Shown piece after piece: positions 36,092 to 46,220 of a DNA stretch of 64,000 nucleotides (within the stretch, counting starts at the first letter, position 1; every line of letters starts with the position of its first letter). Source of the DNA: an uncultured Prevotellaceae bacterium (GTDB lineage Bacteria > Bacteroidota > Bacteroidia > Bacteroidales > Bacteroidaceae); assembly GCA_937900485.1 (NCBI GenBank), contig CALCEL010000027.1, forward strand, positions 1 to 64,000, in the 5' to 3' direction. The translations under genes were made by a program, and so were the position numbers. The notes under the pieces are model-generated. The model did not search any database. It had not been told where the DNA came from and was given only the letters and a program-made list of their open reading frames with translations.

Positions 36092-37924
36092 ATGAGAGAG
36101 TTCTTCAATGTGATGGGCAAATACTTTGCCAATTACAAAGGTTATATAGCGGCAGCTTTTGGAGTTAATGTCCTTTCCGCTTTCTTGAATATATTCTCTT
36201 TCGCAGCTATAATGCCGATACTGAATATATTATTCAAAGTAGACAATAACGTGTATTCTTTCATTCCGTGGGGAGATGGAGACTTCAAGGATACGGCGAT
36301 GAATAATATATATTATTATTCTCAGGTTCTTATCGAGCAGTTTGGTCCGGCGACGACCATGCTCTTACTCGGTATTGTGCTTTCTGTCCTGACATTATTC
36401 AAGACGGGAACATACTTCGGAGGTTCGGCGTTGCTGATGCCTTTGCGTACGGGTATAGTCAGAGATATACGAAATGACATTTATCGTAAGATTCTGAGTC
36501 TGCCGCTCTCGTTCTTTAATGAGGAGCGTAAGGGAGACATACTCACACGTGTGAGCACTGACGTGAATGAGATAGACTCGAGCATCACCAGTTCTCTGGA
36601 CACGCTCATCAAGAATCCGATCCTGATTTTAGTGTATGTCGGCACCCTTGTCTACATCAGTTGGCAGTTGACGTTGTTCACTCTTCTTGTTGTGCCTGTT
36701 CTGGCGGTGGCGATTGGTAAGATAGGAAAGTCGCTGAAAGCAAAGAGCATAATGCAGCAGACCAAGCTGTCCGACAGTATAAGTCAGATTGAGGAAACTC
36801 TCGGAGGCCTTAGAATCATCAAGGCGTTCATTGCTGAGCAGAAGATGATGGACAGGTTTGAGAAGGTGAACAACGAGTACAGGAACATATCCAACAGAGT
36901 GGCTATACGTCAGTCTGCCGCTCATCCTGTGAGTGAGTTCCTGGGAACTGTCATGATAGTGATTGTCCTTTGGTTTGGCGGTTACCTGATTTTCTCAGGC
37001 CGTTCAAGTATAGACGCTGGAATGTTTATCTATTATCTGGTTATTTTGTACACGACCCTGCAGCCGTTGAAAGACATCTCTAAGGCGGGATATTCCGTTC
37101 AGAAAGGTCTTGCTTCCATGGAGCGTGTGAATATGATTTTGTCCGCAAAGAACAATATCACGGAGGTCAGCAATCCAAGTAAGGTGGACGGGTTGAAGGA
37201 TAAGATAGAGTTGCGTGACGTTTGTTTCTGTTATGAGAACTCAGAGCGTAATGTCCTAAGCGGGATAAACATAACAGTGCATAAGGGTGAGACAGTAGCT
37301 CTTGTCGGTCAGTCAGGTTCGGGTAAGAGCACGCTTGTTGACCTCATACCTCGTTATCATGATGTCACAAGCGGTGAGCTGCTGATAGACGGAGTGAATG
37401 TCCGTGACTTGTCAATCAGATCGCTGCGTTCAATAATAGGCAATGTTAATCAAGAGGCCATATTGTTTAACGACACTATATACAATAACATCGCTTTTGG
37501 TGTTGAGAATGCTACGATGGAGCAGGTTGAGGCTGCGGCTCGAATAGCTAACGCGCATGACTTCATCGTTGAGATGGAGAACGGTTATCAGACAAATGTC
37601 GGTGACCGCGGATGCCGACTCTCAGGAGGTCAGAGACAGCGTATCAGTATTGCGCGCGCTATACTTAAGAATCCGCCGATCCTCATCCTCGATGAGGCGA
37701 CGAGCGCACTCGACACGGAGAGTGAGCGTCTCGTTCAAGATGCTTTGGGTAAGCTGATGAGCTCACGCACCACAATAGCCATTGCTCATCGTCTGTCAAC
37801 TATTAAACATGCGGACGTGATATATGTGCTTCACGACGGTAATATTGTGGAGAAAGGCACGCACGATGAGCTGATTGCTATGGGTGGATACTATAAGCGC
37901 CTGCATGACATGCAGACGCTATGA
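36092..37924 (+). CDS. ABC transporter, fused permease/ATPase (MsbA-like exporter)
   Basis: 610 residues. Six membrane segments in the first ~320 residues, then an ATP-binding domain: Walker A GQSGSGKST (about 406), Q-loop NQEAILFND, signature LSGGQRQR (about 510), Walker B ILILDEATS and H-loop IAHRLSTI. This half-transporter layout acts as a homodimer and resembles Bacteroidetes MsbA-like lipid or peptide exporters. An in-frame GTG at 36068 would add eight residues; the ATG at 36092 matches the usual N-terminus (MREFF). No linked gene reveals the substrate. Confidence 0.88.
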   Translation: MREFFNVMGKYFANYKGYIAAAFGVNVLSAFLNIFSFAAIMPILNILFKVDNNVYSFIPWGDGDFKDTAMNNIYYYSQVLIEQFGPATTMLLLGIVLSVLTLFKTGTYFGGSALLMPLRTGIVRDIRNDIYRKILSLPLSFFNEERKGDILTRVSTDVNEIDSSITSSLDTLIKNPILILVYVGTLVYISWQLTLFTLLVVPVLAVAIGKIGKSLKAKSIMQQTKLSDSISQIEETLGGLRIIKAFIAEQKMMDRFEKVNNEYRNISNRVAIRQSAAHPVSEFLGTVMIVIVLWFGGYLIFSGRSSIDAGMFIYYLVILYTTLQPLKDISKAGYSVQKGLASMERVNMILSAKNNITEVSNPSKVDGLKDKIELRDVCFCYENSERNVLSGINITVHKGETVALVGQSGSGKSTLVDLIPRYHDVTSGELLIDGVNVRDLSIRSLRSIIGNVNQEAILFNDTIYNNIAFGVENATMEQVEAAARIANAHDFIVEMENGYQTNVGDRGCRLSGGQRQRISIARAILKNPPILILDEATSALDTESERLVQDALGKLMSSRTTIAIAHRLSTIKHADVIYVLHDGNIVEKGTHDELIAMGGYYKRLHDMQTL

Positions 37925-37989
37925 TGAAGTCGGAAGTTAGTGCGCTTGCGTGTAGAGAGCTTGCGTGACTTGCGTGCCGCGCGTGTGCA

Positions 37990-38637
37990 CTACATCTGTC
38001 CTGACTCAATCAGGAGGATACATCTCTCTGTCAGTCGGTCGTCACAATCCGGGTCATATTCTTTTTTCAGGCTTGCTCCGAACAAGCTTGCGAAGGCGTT
38101 GTAGAAACCAGCCTTGAAACCACCCATGTATGTCTTTATTAGCTCGTAGCTTGTCTGGTTACATTGCCTGTCTATCAGTTTGATGAGAAGCTTACCCTGT
38201 GAGAAAGTGAGTTTTTTCAGACGAGGTGTGTACTGTTTCTTCAGCTCTTTCTCCGCTATTTTCATATAGGCGTCCTTCTCTTTCTTAGTCGGTAGGGAGT
38301 CGAGGTGAGCGATAGTTTTGTCAAGCGTCACTTTTATCTCACACGCAATCGGATAAACCTTCTTGATGTTATTCGCTATGCGGTAATATTTCTTGGCTTG
38401 CTTTGGGCTCTTAAACACAAGCTTCGGATAGACGTAAAAGTCAGCGTATGTGAAAGTGGGAATCATCTCACCTTCAAATTCCGCCATCCCCGTGAAATAT
38501 TTAGCGTGAGCGAATATCGGCTCGCCAGTCATCAGTACGTCATTGTCGTGTGAGGCCACAATCTGCTGGCCCTCAGCGTGTGTGAACGTGATGCTGAGGA
38601 AACAGGACAATAGTACGTATTTATTGACAATATTCAT
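37990..38637 (-). CDS. DUF4294-family secreted protein
   Basis: 215 residues. A signal peptide (KYVLLSCFLSITFTHAEG) suggests export to the periplasm. The rest is helical and basic, with ADFYVYPKLVFKSPKQAKKYYRI and GKLLIKLIDRQ, a pattern I recognise from DUF4294, which is limited to Bacteroidetes and has no known function. ATG at 38637 is chosen because the earlier in-frame Met lies outside a sensible leader. It converges on the exporter gene and is divergent from mutS. Confidence 0.78.
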   Translation of the reverse strand: MNIVNKYVLLSCFLSITFTHAEGQQIVASHDNDVLMTGEPIFAHAKYFTGMAEFEGEMIPTFTYADFYVYPKLVFKSPKQAKKYYRIANNIKKVYPIACEIKVTLDKTIAHLDSLPTKKEKDAYMKIAEKELKKQYTPRLKKLTFSQGKLLIKLIDRQCNQTSYELIKTYMGGFKAGFYNAFASLFGASLKKEYDPDCDDRLTERCILLIESGQM

Positions 38638-38761
38638 GACGGCCAAATATCTTAGGTCGCAAAAGTACTAAGAAAAACATTAATACTCTAATTTTTGATT
38701 TCACAGTCGTTTTAATTTTTATTTTTTTAAATATTGGCTTATTTTTTTGTCTTTGTTTTGT

Positions 38762-38769
38762 TATCTTTG
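38762..38769 (+). promoter_or_regulatory. -7 element of mutS
   Basis: TATCTTTG, 33 bp before the mutS ATG. Several TTTG tetramers occur upstream but not at the standard spacing, so the -33 element is unclear. Confidence 0.5.
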
Positions 38770-38802
38770 CCATTAGTACGATAAAGAATAGAAATTAAGG
38801 TA

Positions 38803-41421
38803 ATGGGAAAGAAAGAAGAACTCACTCCGATGATGAAACAGTTTTATGATTTAAAATCAAAGCATCCTGACGCTTTGTTACTGTTTCGATGTGGTGACTT
38901 CTATGAGACATATAATGAAGATGCTAGTGTAGCTGCTGATATTCTTGGTATAACTTTGACGAGACGTAGTAGTGTGGCGGGTACGACCGCCAATGGTACT
39001 GCTATGGCGGGTTTCCCGTATCACGCTCTTGATAACTACCTGCCTAAGTTGGTGAGGGCTGGTAAGAGAGTGGCTATATGTGACCAGCTGGAAGACCCGA
39101 AACTTACCAAGAAGCTTGTGAAGAGAGGCATTACGGAGCTTGTGACTCCAGGCGTCGCTTTTGATGATAATGTGCTTAGTCATAAGGAGAATAATTTCCT
39201 CGCTTCGGTGCATTTCGGAAAGGCTGCCTGTGGAGTGTCTTTCCTGGATATATCAACGGGAGAGTTTCTCGTGGCAGAGGGAACCACGGACTACGTGGAC
39301 AAACTCTTGGCAAATTTCTCACCGAAAGAGATACTCTTTGAGAGGGGCAAGAAGATGATGTTTACCGGTAATTTCGGAAACAGATTCTTTAATTTCGAGA
39401 TGGACGACTGGATTTATTCTGATAATACGGCGTACTCGAAGCTGCTTTCACATTTCGGCGTGAAAAATCTGAAGGGATTCGGAATAGACCACCTGAAAAA
39501 TGGTATCGTTGCGGCTGGCGCTATCCTCTTCTACCTTGAGCAGACGTTACATAATAACATGTCTCATATACGTAACATCTCCAGAATTGAGGAGAATAAG
39601 TATGTGCGTCTCGATAAGTTCACAATCAGAAGCCTTGAACTGGTCGAGCCGATGAACGAGGGAGGAAAAAGCCTCCTGAGCATAATCGACAAGACGGTCA
39701 GCCCTATGGGTGGACGTATGTTGAGGAAGTGGATGGTTTTCCCTCTCAAGAGCGTCACGCAGATTAGACAAAGACAAGAGGTCGTGGAGTGTTTCTTCCG
39801 TGACCCAGACTTCCGTGATAGTGTTGAGGAGTGTGTGTCCCAGGTTGGTGACCTTGAACGTATCGGCTCAAAAGTGGCGGTCGGACGCGCTAACCCGAGG
39901 GAGATTTTTCAACTGAAAAACGCACTCAACGCAATTGACTCTATAAAGAAGCTGTGTCAGGACACGGACAATGAGAGCATAGGGAAAATAGGTGAGACGC
40001 TTGACTCATGTACCGAGTTGCGTGATGTGATAGAGAAGCAGCTTGTCCCTAATCCTCCTCTGTTGGTCGGTAAGGGGCAGGTCATTAGAGACGGATTCAA
40101 CGAGGAGTTGGATGAATTGAGAGCTGTCGCTTACAGCGGCAAGGATTATCTGCTGAAGATACAGCAGAGAGAGATTGAAGCTACTGGAATACAGAGTCTT
40201 AAAATCGGATTCAACAATGTCTTCGGATATTATATAGAGGTGAGGAACACATACAAAGATATGGTTCCGGAAGAGTGGATACGAAAACAGACACTGACTC
40301 AGGCAGAGAGATACATAACACAAGAGCTGAAGGAGTATGAGGAGAAAATCGTCGGAGCGGAGGAGAAGATAGCTGTCCTTGAGGCTTCCCTGTTCAGTGA
40401 GATAGTGACTAAGGCGGCTACGTTCATATCACAGATACAAACGGACTCAGTACTCATAGCTCAGCTGGACTGTCTGCTTTCTTTCGCTTTAGCGGCCAGG
40501 GATTACAGATATGTATGTCCTGTGGTCGACGAGAGCTTGGTCATTGACATCAAGCAAGGAAGACACCCTGTGATTGAGACACAGATGCCGGTGGGAGAAC
40601 AGTATGTGCCAAATGATATTTTGCTGGACAGCCAGTCTCAGCAGATAATAATTCTCACGGGACCTAATATGGCGGGTAAGTCTGCTTTGCTCCGACAGAC
40701 CGCATTGATTACGTTACTTGCTCAGATAGGTTCGTTTGTGCCTGCTGAGAGTGCGCGTATCGGCGTGACGGATAAGATATTCACACGAGTGGGCGCAAGT
40801 GACAATATCTCGGTCGGAGAGTCAACATTCATGGTAGAGATGAACGAGGCGGCAAGCATACTTAACAATATCTCAGAACGCTCTCTTGTCTTGTTCGACG
40901 AGCTTGGCAGAGGAACATCCACATATGACGGCATCTCCATAGCATGGTCCATCGTGGAGTATATTCATGAGAACGCTCATGCGCATGCGCGTACCTTGTT
41001 CGCCACTCATTACCATGAGCTGAATGAGATGGAAAAGTCGCTTGAGAGAGTGAAAAACTTCAATGTCTCGGTGAAGGAGGTGAACGGAAAAGTGATTTTC
41101 ATGAGAAAGCTTGTTCCTGGTGGCAGTGAGCACTCTTTCGGTATTCATGTAGCTAAGATCGCTGGCATGAACGAGACTATTGTCCGACGCGCTGAACAGG
41201 TGTTGAGAGACCTTGAACGAAATAATTCGGGCGATTCTGTTTCCGGACCACAGAAGTTGACCTCACCTAATGATAGTGGTACCCAATTGAGTTTCTTCCA
41301 ACTGGATGATCCTGTGCTTTCTCAGGTAAGAGATGAGATATTGAATATCGACGTGAACAGTCTCACTCCGCTGGAAGCCTTGAACAAACTAAATGAAATA
41401 AAGAAGATTGTTAAGGGCTGA
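38803..41421 (+). CDS. mutS: DNA mismatch repair protein MutS
   Basis: 872 residues. Recognises mismatches and small loops. The mismatch-probing Phe-x-Glu is F33-Y34-E35 in CGDFYETY. The core and clamp domains follow, with [13 protein letters not shown] at about 475. The ATPase has Walker [14 protein letters not shown] (about 620), Walker [14 protein letters not shown] (about 698) and [10 protein letters not shown]. The C-terminus ([26 protein letters not shown]) is the usual MutS dimerisation tail. Present as a complete MutS1; no mutL nearby. Confidence 0.96.
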   Translation: MGKKEELTPMMKQFYDLKSKHPDALLLFRCGDFYETYNEDASVAADILGITLTRRSSVAGTTANGTAMAGFPYHALDNYLPKLVRAGKRVAICDQLEDPKLTKKLVKRGITELVTPGVAFDDNVLSHKENNFLASVHFGKAACGVSFLDISTGEFLVAEGTTDYVDKLLANFSPKEILFERGKKMMFTGNFGNRFFNFEMDDWIYSDNTAYSKLLSHFGVKNLKGFGIDHLKNGIVAAGAILFYLEQTLHNNMSHIRNISRIEENKYVRLDKFTIRSLELVEPMNEGGKSLLSIIDKTVSPMGGRMLRKWMVFPLKSVTQIRQRQEVVECFFRDPDFRDSVEECVSQVGDLERIGSKVAVGRANPREIFQLKNALNAIDSIKKLCQDTDNESIGKIGETLDSCTELRDVIEKQLVPNPPLLVGKGQVIRDGFNEELDELRAVAYSGKDYLLKIQQREIEATGIQSLKIGFNNVFGYYIEVRNTYKDMVPEEWIRKQTLTQAERYITQELKEYEEKIVGAEEKIAVLEASLFSEIVTKAATFISQIQTDSVLIAQLDCLLSFALAARDYRYVCPVVDESLVIDIKQGRHPVIETQMPVGEQYVPNDILLDSQSQQIIILTGPNMAGKSALLRQTALITLLAQIGSFVPAESARIGVTDKIFTRVGASDNISVGESTFMVEMNEAASILNNISERSLVLFDELGRGTSTYDGISIAWSIVEYIHENAHAHARTLFATHYHELNEMEKSLERVKNFNVSVKEVNGKVIFMRKLVPGGSEHSFGIHVAKIAGMNETIVRRAEQVLRDLERNNSGDSVSGPQKLTSPNDSGTQLSFFQLDDPVLSQVRDEILNIDVNSLTPLEALNKLNEIKKIVKG

Positions 41422-41478
41422 AGCCAGTCATTCAGTGATGATATAAAACCTTTGTAAGAACCAAAAAAATAATGTACT

Positions 41479-42390
41479 ATGGGAAAAGCAAAAATAATAC
41501 ATGATGACTCGTGGATGTCGTCATTGTCAAATGTGCTTAGTGGATTTCTTTATGACTTCACCAGTGATGGCAACTATAACTTGGGAAAACTGAAACATAG
41601 TGACGTGGTTGTTGATGGTAAGCATTATAAGGTGATGAGTAAGCTGCTGGTAAGCGGCAGAATGTTTGAGTGTTTTCGACTCACGCTCGAGGATGACTCG
41701 GAAAATGACACGGAGCTTGTGCTGAGAAGGATGACGGAGCTGTTCAAACGACAACATCCGGAGTGCTCAGGTCTGTTGGCTCATGAATATGAGTTGTATA
41801 AGGAGATGAACTTGTCTCATAATGACGGACTTATTGATATCGTTGACTATATTCCTGAAGAAGAGGTTGTGCTTAGTAAACTGGTGCCGGGATTGTCCTT
41901 GGACAGGTTTGTGGAGCAGAATCCCGAATATTATTTCAAGCGTAGGACTACAATCAAAATGCTTAAGCAACTGATAAAGACTGTCGACTTTCTGCATAAG
42001 AAAGGATTGTGCCACTTTAACATATCTCCGGAGAATATTCTCGTGAAGATGACTGAGGAACATGACATAATGTTGCTTAACATCGGTTTGGCGGCAGCAT
42101 ATAATAAAGGTGTACGTTTTGCTCCTTTCCTGACAAACGGTTTGCCGCCGGAGATGACAAACGCTGAGCCGTTGGATAAACAAACGGATATTTTTGAGAT
42201 AGGACAGATTATAAAGTATATCATCAACGTGAGAAAGAAAGATCCTACAAGAGCAAGTAACCACCTTAAGATGATAGCGATGAAATGTACTAAGAGAAAA
42301 CGTGAGGAACGTTACTCGAACGTGAGAGAGATATTGAAAGATATTGAGGTGTGGGAGCATAAATATGATAATTTCTTCGACGGCAAATAA
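41479..42390 (+). CDS. Protein-kinase-fold protein lacking catalytic residues (predicted pseudokinase)
   Basis: 303 residues with the layout of a eukaryotic-type protein kinase. The catalytic loop, usually HRDxKPEN, reads HFNISPEN (residues 179-186), so the catalytic Asp is Asn181 and the Lys is Ser. The DFG motif reads NIG (201-203), and the beta-3 Lys region reads VLRRM (Arg). TDIFEIGQII (236-245) fits the conserved F-helix region, and LLAHEYELYKEM fits helix C. The fold looks kept but activity is doubtful. It has no membrane segment. The gene lies 57 bp after mutS and may be co-transcribed; a link to repair is not implied. Confidence 0.75.
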   Translation: MGKAKIIHDDSWMSSLSNVLSGFLYDFTSDGNYNLGKLKHSDVVVDGKHYKVMSKLLVSGRMFECFRLTLEDDSENDTELVLRRMTELFKRQHPECSGLLAHEYELYKEMNLSHNDGLIDIVDYIPEEEVVLSKLVPGLSLDRFVEQNPEYYFKRRTTIKMLKQLIKTVDFLHKKGLCHFNISPENILVKMTEEHDIMLLNIGLAAAYNKGVRFAPFLTNGLPPEMTNAEPLDKQTDIFEIGQIIKYIINVRKKDPTRASNHLKMIAMKCTKRKREERYSNVREILKDIEVWEHKYDNFFDGK

Positions 42391-42447
42391 TTGATTATGT
42401 CGTTTCTGTGACCTTGTCGTGTTGATGTCCGTCGAAATCTGTTTGTG

Positions 42448-42488
42448 TGTGGGTTCTATTCACAGCGTGAGCGTGATTAGAACCCACA
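42448..42488. repeat. Inverted repeat after the pseudokinase gene
   Basis: TGTGGGTTCTA (42448-42458) and its exact complement (42478-42488), 19-nt loop, about 58 bp after the stop. No T run follows, so it is not a standard terminator. Confidence 0.55.
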
Positions 42489-42648
42489 TGTTGCAAAACG
42501 ACATGAGACTCAGTGTTTTTTGCCGCTTGAAAGCCAATGATATGACGTATTTGCTTTTTTCCATAAACTCCTACCGCTTATTTGGTGGAAAAGTCGTACA
42601 TTCGCGACCAATAAGTATTGATATTTATTTTTAAAAGGTTTATATAAT

Positions 42649-44565
42649 TTGAAAACATTTGAAGAATTGGGCGTCTCTGGCGAGATACTCAAAGCGATTA
42701 CAGAGATGGGGTACGAGAACCCTATGCCTGTTCAAGAGGAAGTGATTCCTTATCTGCTTGGTAATAATAATGATGTGGTTGCGCTTGCCCAGACTGGTAC
42801 TGGAAAGACTGCAGCCTATGGTCTGCCTGTGTTACAGAAGGTGGATACAACAAATAACGATGTACAAGCTCTTATTTTATCGCCTACGCGTGAGTTATGT
42901 CTTCAAATCGCCGATGATTTGAAGGAATATTCAAAATATATTGATGGTCTCCATGTGCTTGCCGTGTATGGAGGTGCAAGTATTGAGACTCAAATCAGAC
43001 AACTGAAACGTGGTGTGCAAGTGATAGTGGCTACTCCAGGTCGACTCGTGGACCTTATGGACCGTGGAGTGGCTAAGCTCCAGAATGTTCGTAACGTCGT
43101 GCTCGATGAGGCTGACGAGATGCTGAATATGGGATTCACCGACAGCATCGACGCTATTTTCGAAGGCGTGCCTGAAGATCGTAATACGTTGCTGTTCTCT
43201 GCTACCATGAGTAAGGAGATTGAGCGAATAAGCAAGAATTACCTTCATGATGCTAAGGAGATTGTAGTGGGTAGTAGAAATGAGGGAGCTGAGAAGGTCA
43301 ATCATATCTATTACCTCGTCCATGCAAAGGACAAGTACAACGCATTGAAACGCGTGGCTGACTATTATCCTGAGATTTACGCCATCATTTTTTGCCGTAC
43401 AAGAATGGAGACTCAGGAGATAGCGGATAAACTGATTCAGGATGGATACAATGCAGAGTCTCTCCATGGTGAGTTGTCGCAGGCACAGCGTGACCTTACT
43501 ATGCAGAAATTCAGACAGCATAGAGTACAGCTGCTGGTGGCAACGGACGTGGCAGCACGTGGCTTGGACGTGGATAACCTCACTCATGTGATTAACTACG
43601 GATTGCCTGACGATATTGAGAGTTATACGCACCGAAGCGGTAGAACAGGACGAGCAGGTAAGGCCGGAACAAGTATCTGTATTATTCACTTACGTGAGAA
43701 GTCTAAGGTGAAGGCTATAGAAAAGCAGATACAGAAGAAGTTTATTCCGGGTGTTTTGCCTACGGGACAGGAGATTTGCGCAAAGCAGTTGTATAAGGTG
43801 ATTGACGACATCGAGAAAGTCGAAATAGACGAGGATGAGATAGCTCCGTTCCTCCCTGAGGTATATCGTAAGTTCGATCTCATGGAGAAGGAAGACCTCA
43901 TCAAACGTATGGTGTCAATGGAATTCAATAAGTTCCTCAATTACTATAAGAATGCTCCTGAGATTCTCGAGCCTACAGAAAAGGGCGCAAGGAAAGGTGA
44001 CAGTGAGCGAAAAGGTAAAAGAGGTGAGAGGGGATCTCGAACGGCTGAGTCTGGATACGCAAGACTGTTCGTTAATCTTGGAAAGAAAGATGGTATCAAC
44101 CCTCGCTCGTTCATGGGATTTGTCAATCGTGTCACCAAAGGTGCGAAGATTGAGCTCGGACGTATTGACTTGATGAATAACTTCTCTTTCTTCGAGGTAC
44201 CGGAGAATCAGGCTCAGATGGCTATCTCACTTATAGCTGGCTCAGATTATGACGGACGTAAGGTTAATGTGGAGCTTACGGAGGACAATGGCGGTGCCAA
44301 ATCTCATGGGGCGAAGGCAAAGAGGGGAGGTGGCGATGGTCATGATTCGAAGTCTGGTAAGGATAGAAAGAAAGGTAGACGTGACAACGACTTCGCCGGA
44401 CGTGATAGGTCTGCCAAAAAATCCGGTAAGCCAAGTAGAGAGGAAAGAGGATATACCTCAAAGCGTGGTCCTAAGGGTGCTGCTGAGTGGGCAAAGTATT
44501 TTGAGGGACAGGTGGAGAACCAACCGTTCTACAAAGGATTTCAAAGAAAAGAACGAAATAAGTGA
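42649..44565 (+). CDS. DEAD-box RNA helicase with DbpA-type RNA-binding domain
   Basis: 638 residues, TTG start. Helicase motifs: AQTGTGKT (48-54), PTRELCLQ, TPGRLVDL, DEAD (about 154-157), SAT, and HRSGRTGRAGK. A linker with KGARKGDSERKGKRGERG precedes a DbpA/CsdA-like RNA-binding domain (about 480-555; ARLFVNLGKKDG and RIDLMNNFSFFEVP). A basic, Gly/Lys/Arg-rich tail follows. Such proteins remodel rRNA during ribosome assembly or act in cold adaptation. No in-frame ATG lies near, and MKTFEELGVS is the usual opening, supporting TTG. The next gene starts at the stop codon. Confidence 0.93.
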   Translation: MKTFEELGVSGEILKAITEMGYENPMPVQEEVIPYLLGNNNDVVALAQTGTGKTAAYGLPVLQKVDTTNNDVQALILSPTRELCLQIADDLKEYSKYIDGLHVLAVYGGASIETQIRQLKRGVQVIVATPGRLVDLMDRGVAKLQNVRNVVLDEADEMLNMGFTDSIDAIFEGVPEDRNTLLFSATMSKEIERISKNYLHDAKEIVVGSRNEGAEKVNHIYYLVHAKDKYNALKRVADYYPEIYAIIFCRTRMETQEIADKLIQDGYNAESLHGELSQAQRDLTMQKFRQHRVQLLVATDVAARGLDVDNLTHVINYGLPDDIESYTHRSGRTGRAGKAGTSICIIHLREKSKVKAIEKQIQKKFIPGVLPTGQEICAKQLYKVIDDIEKVEIDEDEIAPFLPEVYRKFDLMEKEDLIKRMVSMEFNKFLNYYKNAPEILEPTEKGARKGDSERKGKRGERGSRTAESGYARLFVNLGKKDGINPRSFMGFVNRVTKGAKIELGRIDLMNNFSFFEVPENQAQMAISLIAGSDYDGRKVNVELTEDNGGAKSHGAKAKRGGGDGHDSKSGKDRKKGRRDNDFAGRDRSAKKSGKPSREERGYTSKRGPKGAAEWAKYFEGQVENQPFYKGFQRKERNK

Positions 44566-45560
44566 TGGATATGTGTAGTCCTGTGGCGATATTTGTGTAT
44601 AACCGTGTGGACAACACGAAAACAACAATTCAGTCTCTTCTTGCGAATACTCTCGCAAGGGAGACTGATGTTTTTGTGTTCTCTGACGGTGTGAAGGTAA
44701 ATAAGGACGGACTGGCAGACGAGAATTCTAAACGAGGAGTCGATGAGGTCAGAACTTACCTGAGACAGTTGTCAGAGGACTTGAGACGCAATGGAGGATT
44801 CAAAAGTCTTACACTGATAGAACGTGAACGTAACATTTATCTTGAGGAGAATATTCTCACAGGAATAGACTATGTGTTCGAAAGCTATGATACGGTGATT
44901 GTGCTGGAGGATGATATATCTACATCACCCTATTTCCTGCAATATATGAACGATGCTTTCAAACTGTATCAGGATGAGAATAGGGTCATGCACGTGTCAG
45001 GTTTCACAAATCTCGATTTGTGGGAGTCATGTGAGGAGTATAATGGACGAGATTTCTATTTCACCCCGCATATGTCTGGATGGGGATGGGGAACATGGAA
45101 AAACCGTTGGGAACGTTTCTTCCGACATTATTCCACCCGTGAGGAGGCTTTGGCATATATGTCTGATGACGACTTGAGAGCCTTCGAGTATGGAGGAGCT
45201 TTCCCGTGCCTGAAAAGTCTGGACAAGAAACCTATTCCATGGGATATTTGTTGGGAATTGGCTATATATAAGGAAGGTGGGCTTTGCTTGACTCCGAGTC
45301 ACACGATGGTGAGGAATACGGGGCTGAGAAACGGAACACATTTCCGTTCATTTAATATCTTGCAAAAGTTTGAGTATGACCGTGTTCCATCTACTCGTCC
45401 GGTAAATGTGGAAAAGGTCGACAACCCGGAGAAAGACCCGTTGATAGAGGAGCGATTCGCCGTCGCTATCAAGGATTGGGGAATCCGGTATACCTTGTTG
45501 GGCAAAATCATCCGTTTCTTCTATAAGAAATTAAAAGTGTTAGCTATAGTGAGAGTGTGA
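44565..45560 (+). CDS. Glycosyltransferase, GT-A fold
   Basis: 331 residues. The N-terminus CSPVAIFVYNRVDNTKTTIQS and the acidic metal-binding motif VIVLEDDIS (about 108-116) indicate a GT-A nucleotide-sugar transferase related to family 2 / GNT-I-like enzymes. SGWGWGTWKNRWERF is a feature I associate with Bacteroidetes capsule or LPS glycosyltransferases. Ends with a basic, weakly hydrophobic C-terminus that could sit on the membrane. ATG shares a base with the helicase stop (TGATG). The acceptor is unknown. Confidence 0.8.
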   Translation: MDMCSPVAIFVYNRVDNTKTTIQSLLANTLARETDVFVFSDGVKVNKDGLADENSKRGVDEVRTYLRQLSEDLRRNGGFKSLTLIERERNIYLEENILTGIDYVFESYDTVIVLEDDISTSPYFLQYMNDAFKLYQDENRVMHVSGFTNLDLWESCEEYNGRDFYFTPHMSGWGWGTWKNRWERFFRHYSTREEALAYMSDDDLRAFEYGGAFPCLKSLDKKPIPWDICWELAIYKEGGLCLTPSHTMVRNTGLRNGTHFRSFNILQKFEYDRVPSTRPVNVEKVDNPEKDPLIEERFAVAIKDWGIRYTLLGKIIRFFYKKLKVLAIVRV

Positions 45561-45707
45561 GTAGTATGTACTTACACCTTTTTTTCTTTTGCCTTGTTCC
45601 TTTTCCCCTCACATCTAATAGCCGTGCGTACCTTACAAGTTGATTTGTCCGATGCTGTGAAAAATCTCTAAATAATAAGGTTACAGTAACTTTTGTTTTC
45701 AAATGCA

Positions 45708-45737
45708 TTTGTAAACAAAATAAATTCTGTATCTTTG
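45708..45737 (+). promoter_or_regulatory. Promoter of aroQ
   Basis: TTTG at 45708-45711, 18 bp, then TATCTTTG at 45730-45737. The ATG at 45757 is 19 bp further on, so the leader is only about a dozen nucleotides. Confidence 0.7.
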
Positions 45738-45756
45738 TCTGCAAAAATAGAACGTG

Positions 45757-46188
45757 ATGACAAAGGCGAAGATACTGATATTAAACGGACCTAATCTCAA
45801 TCTTTTGGGAAAACGCGAGCCTGAGATTTATGGCGCTGAGACTTTTCTTGATTATTACGCTAAGCTTGTGGAGATGTATCCGGATGTGGAGTTCGATTAT
45901 TATCAGTCAAACATCGAAGGTGAGTTGATTAACAAGATACATGAGGTTGGCTTTTCGTGGGACGGAATCGTTTTTAACGCAGGTGCTTACACGCACACCT
46001 CTGTTGCCCTGCAGGATGCTATAAGAGGTGTGACCACGCCTGTCATTGAGGTGCATATCTCAAATGTGCACAAACGTGAGGAGTTCAGACATAAGTCAAT
46101 GATATCATGTGCGTGTCTCGGCGTTATTTGCGGTTTCGGACTTGACAGTTATCGTTTGGCTGTGGAGGCGTTGTTGAATAGGAGGTGA
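45757..46188 (+). CDS. aroQ: Type II 3-dehydroquinate dehydratase
   Basis: 143 residues. Converts 3-dehydroquinate to 3-dehydroshikimate. Type II features: LNGPNLNLLGKREPEIYG at the N-terminus (catalytic Arg and the Tyr of the lid), NAGAYTHTSVALQDA and EVHISNVHKREEFRHKS, then CGFGLDSYRLAVEAL. Length is typical. A GTG at 45754 directly precedes the ATG. It starts a run of plus-strand genes (O-methyltransferase, rbfA, LolE-like). Confidence 0.95.
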   Translation: MTKAKILILNGPNLNLLGKREPEIYGAETFLDYYAKLVEMYPDVEFDYYQSNIEGELINKIHEVGFSWDGIVFNAGAYTHTSVALQDAIRGVTTPVIEVHISNVHKREEFRHKSMISCACLGVICGFGLDSYRLAVEALLNRR

Positions 46189-46220
46189 TGATGTGGAATG
46201 TTTACTGTAGGTTTTGAAAA

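Noticed and set aside
42931..43689. 252-codon minus-strand frame inside the DEAD-box helicase gene
   Set aside because: Antisense shadow of conserved helicase motifs; no recognisable protein features.
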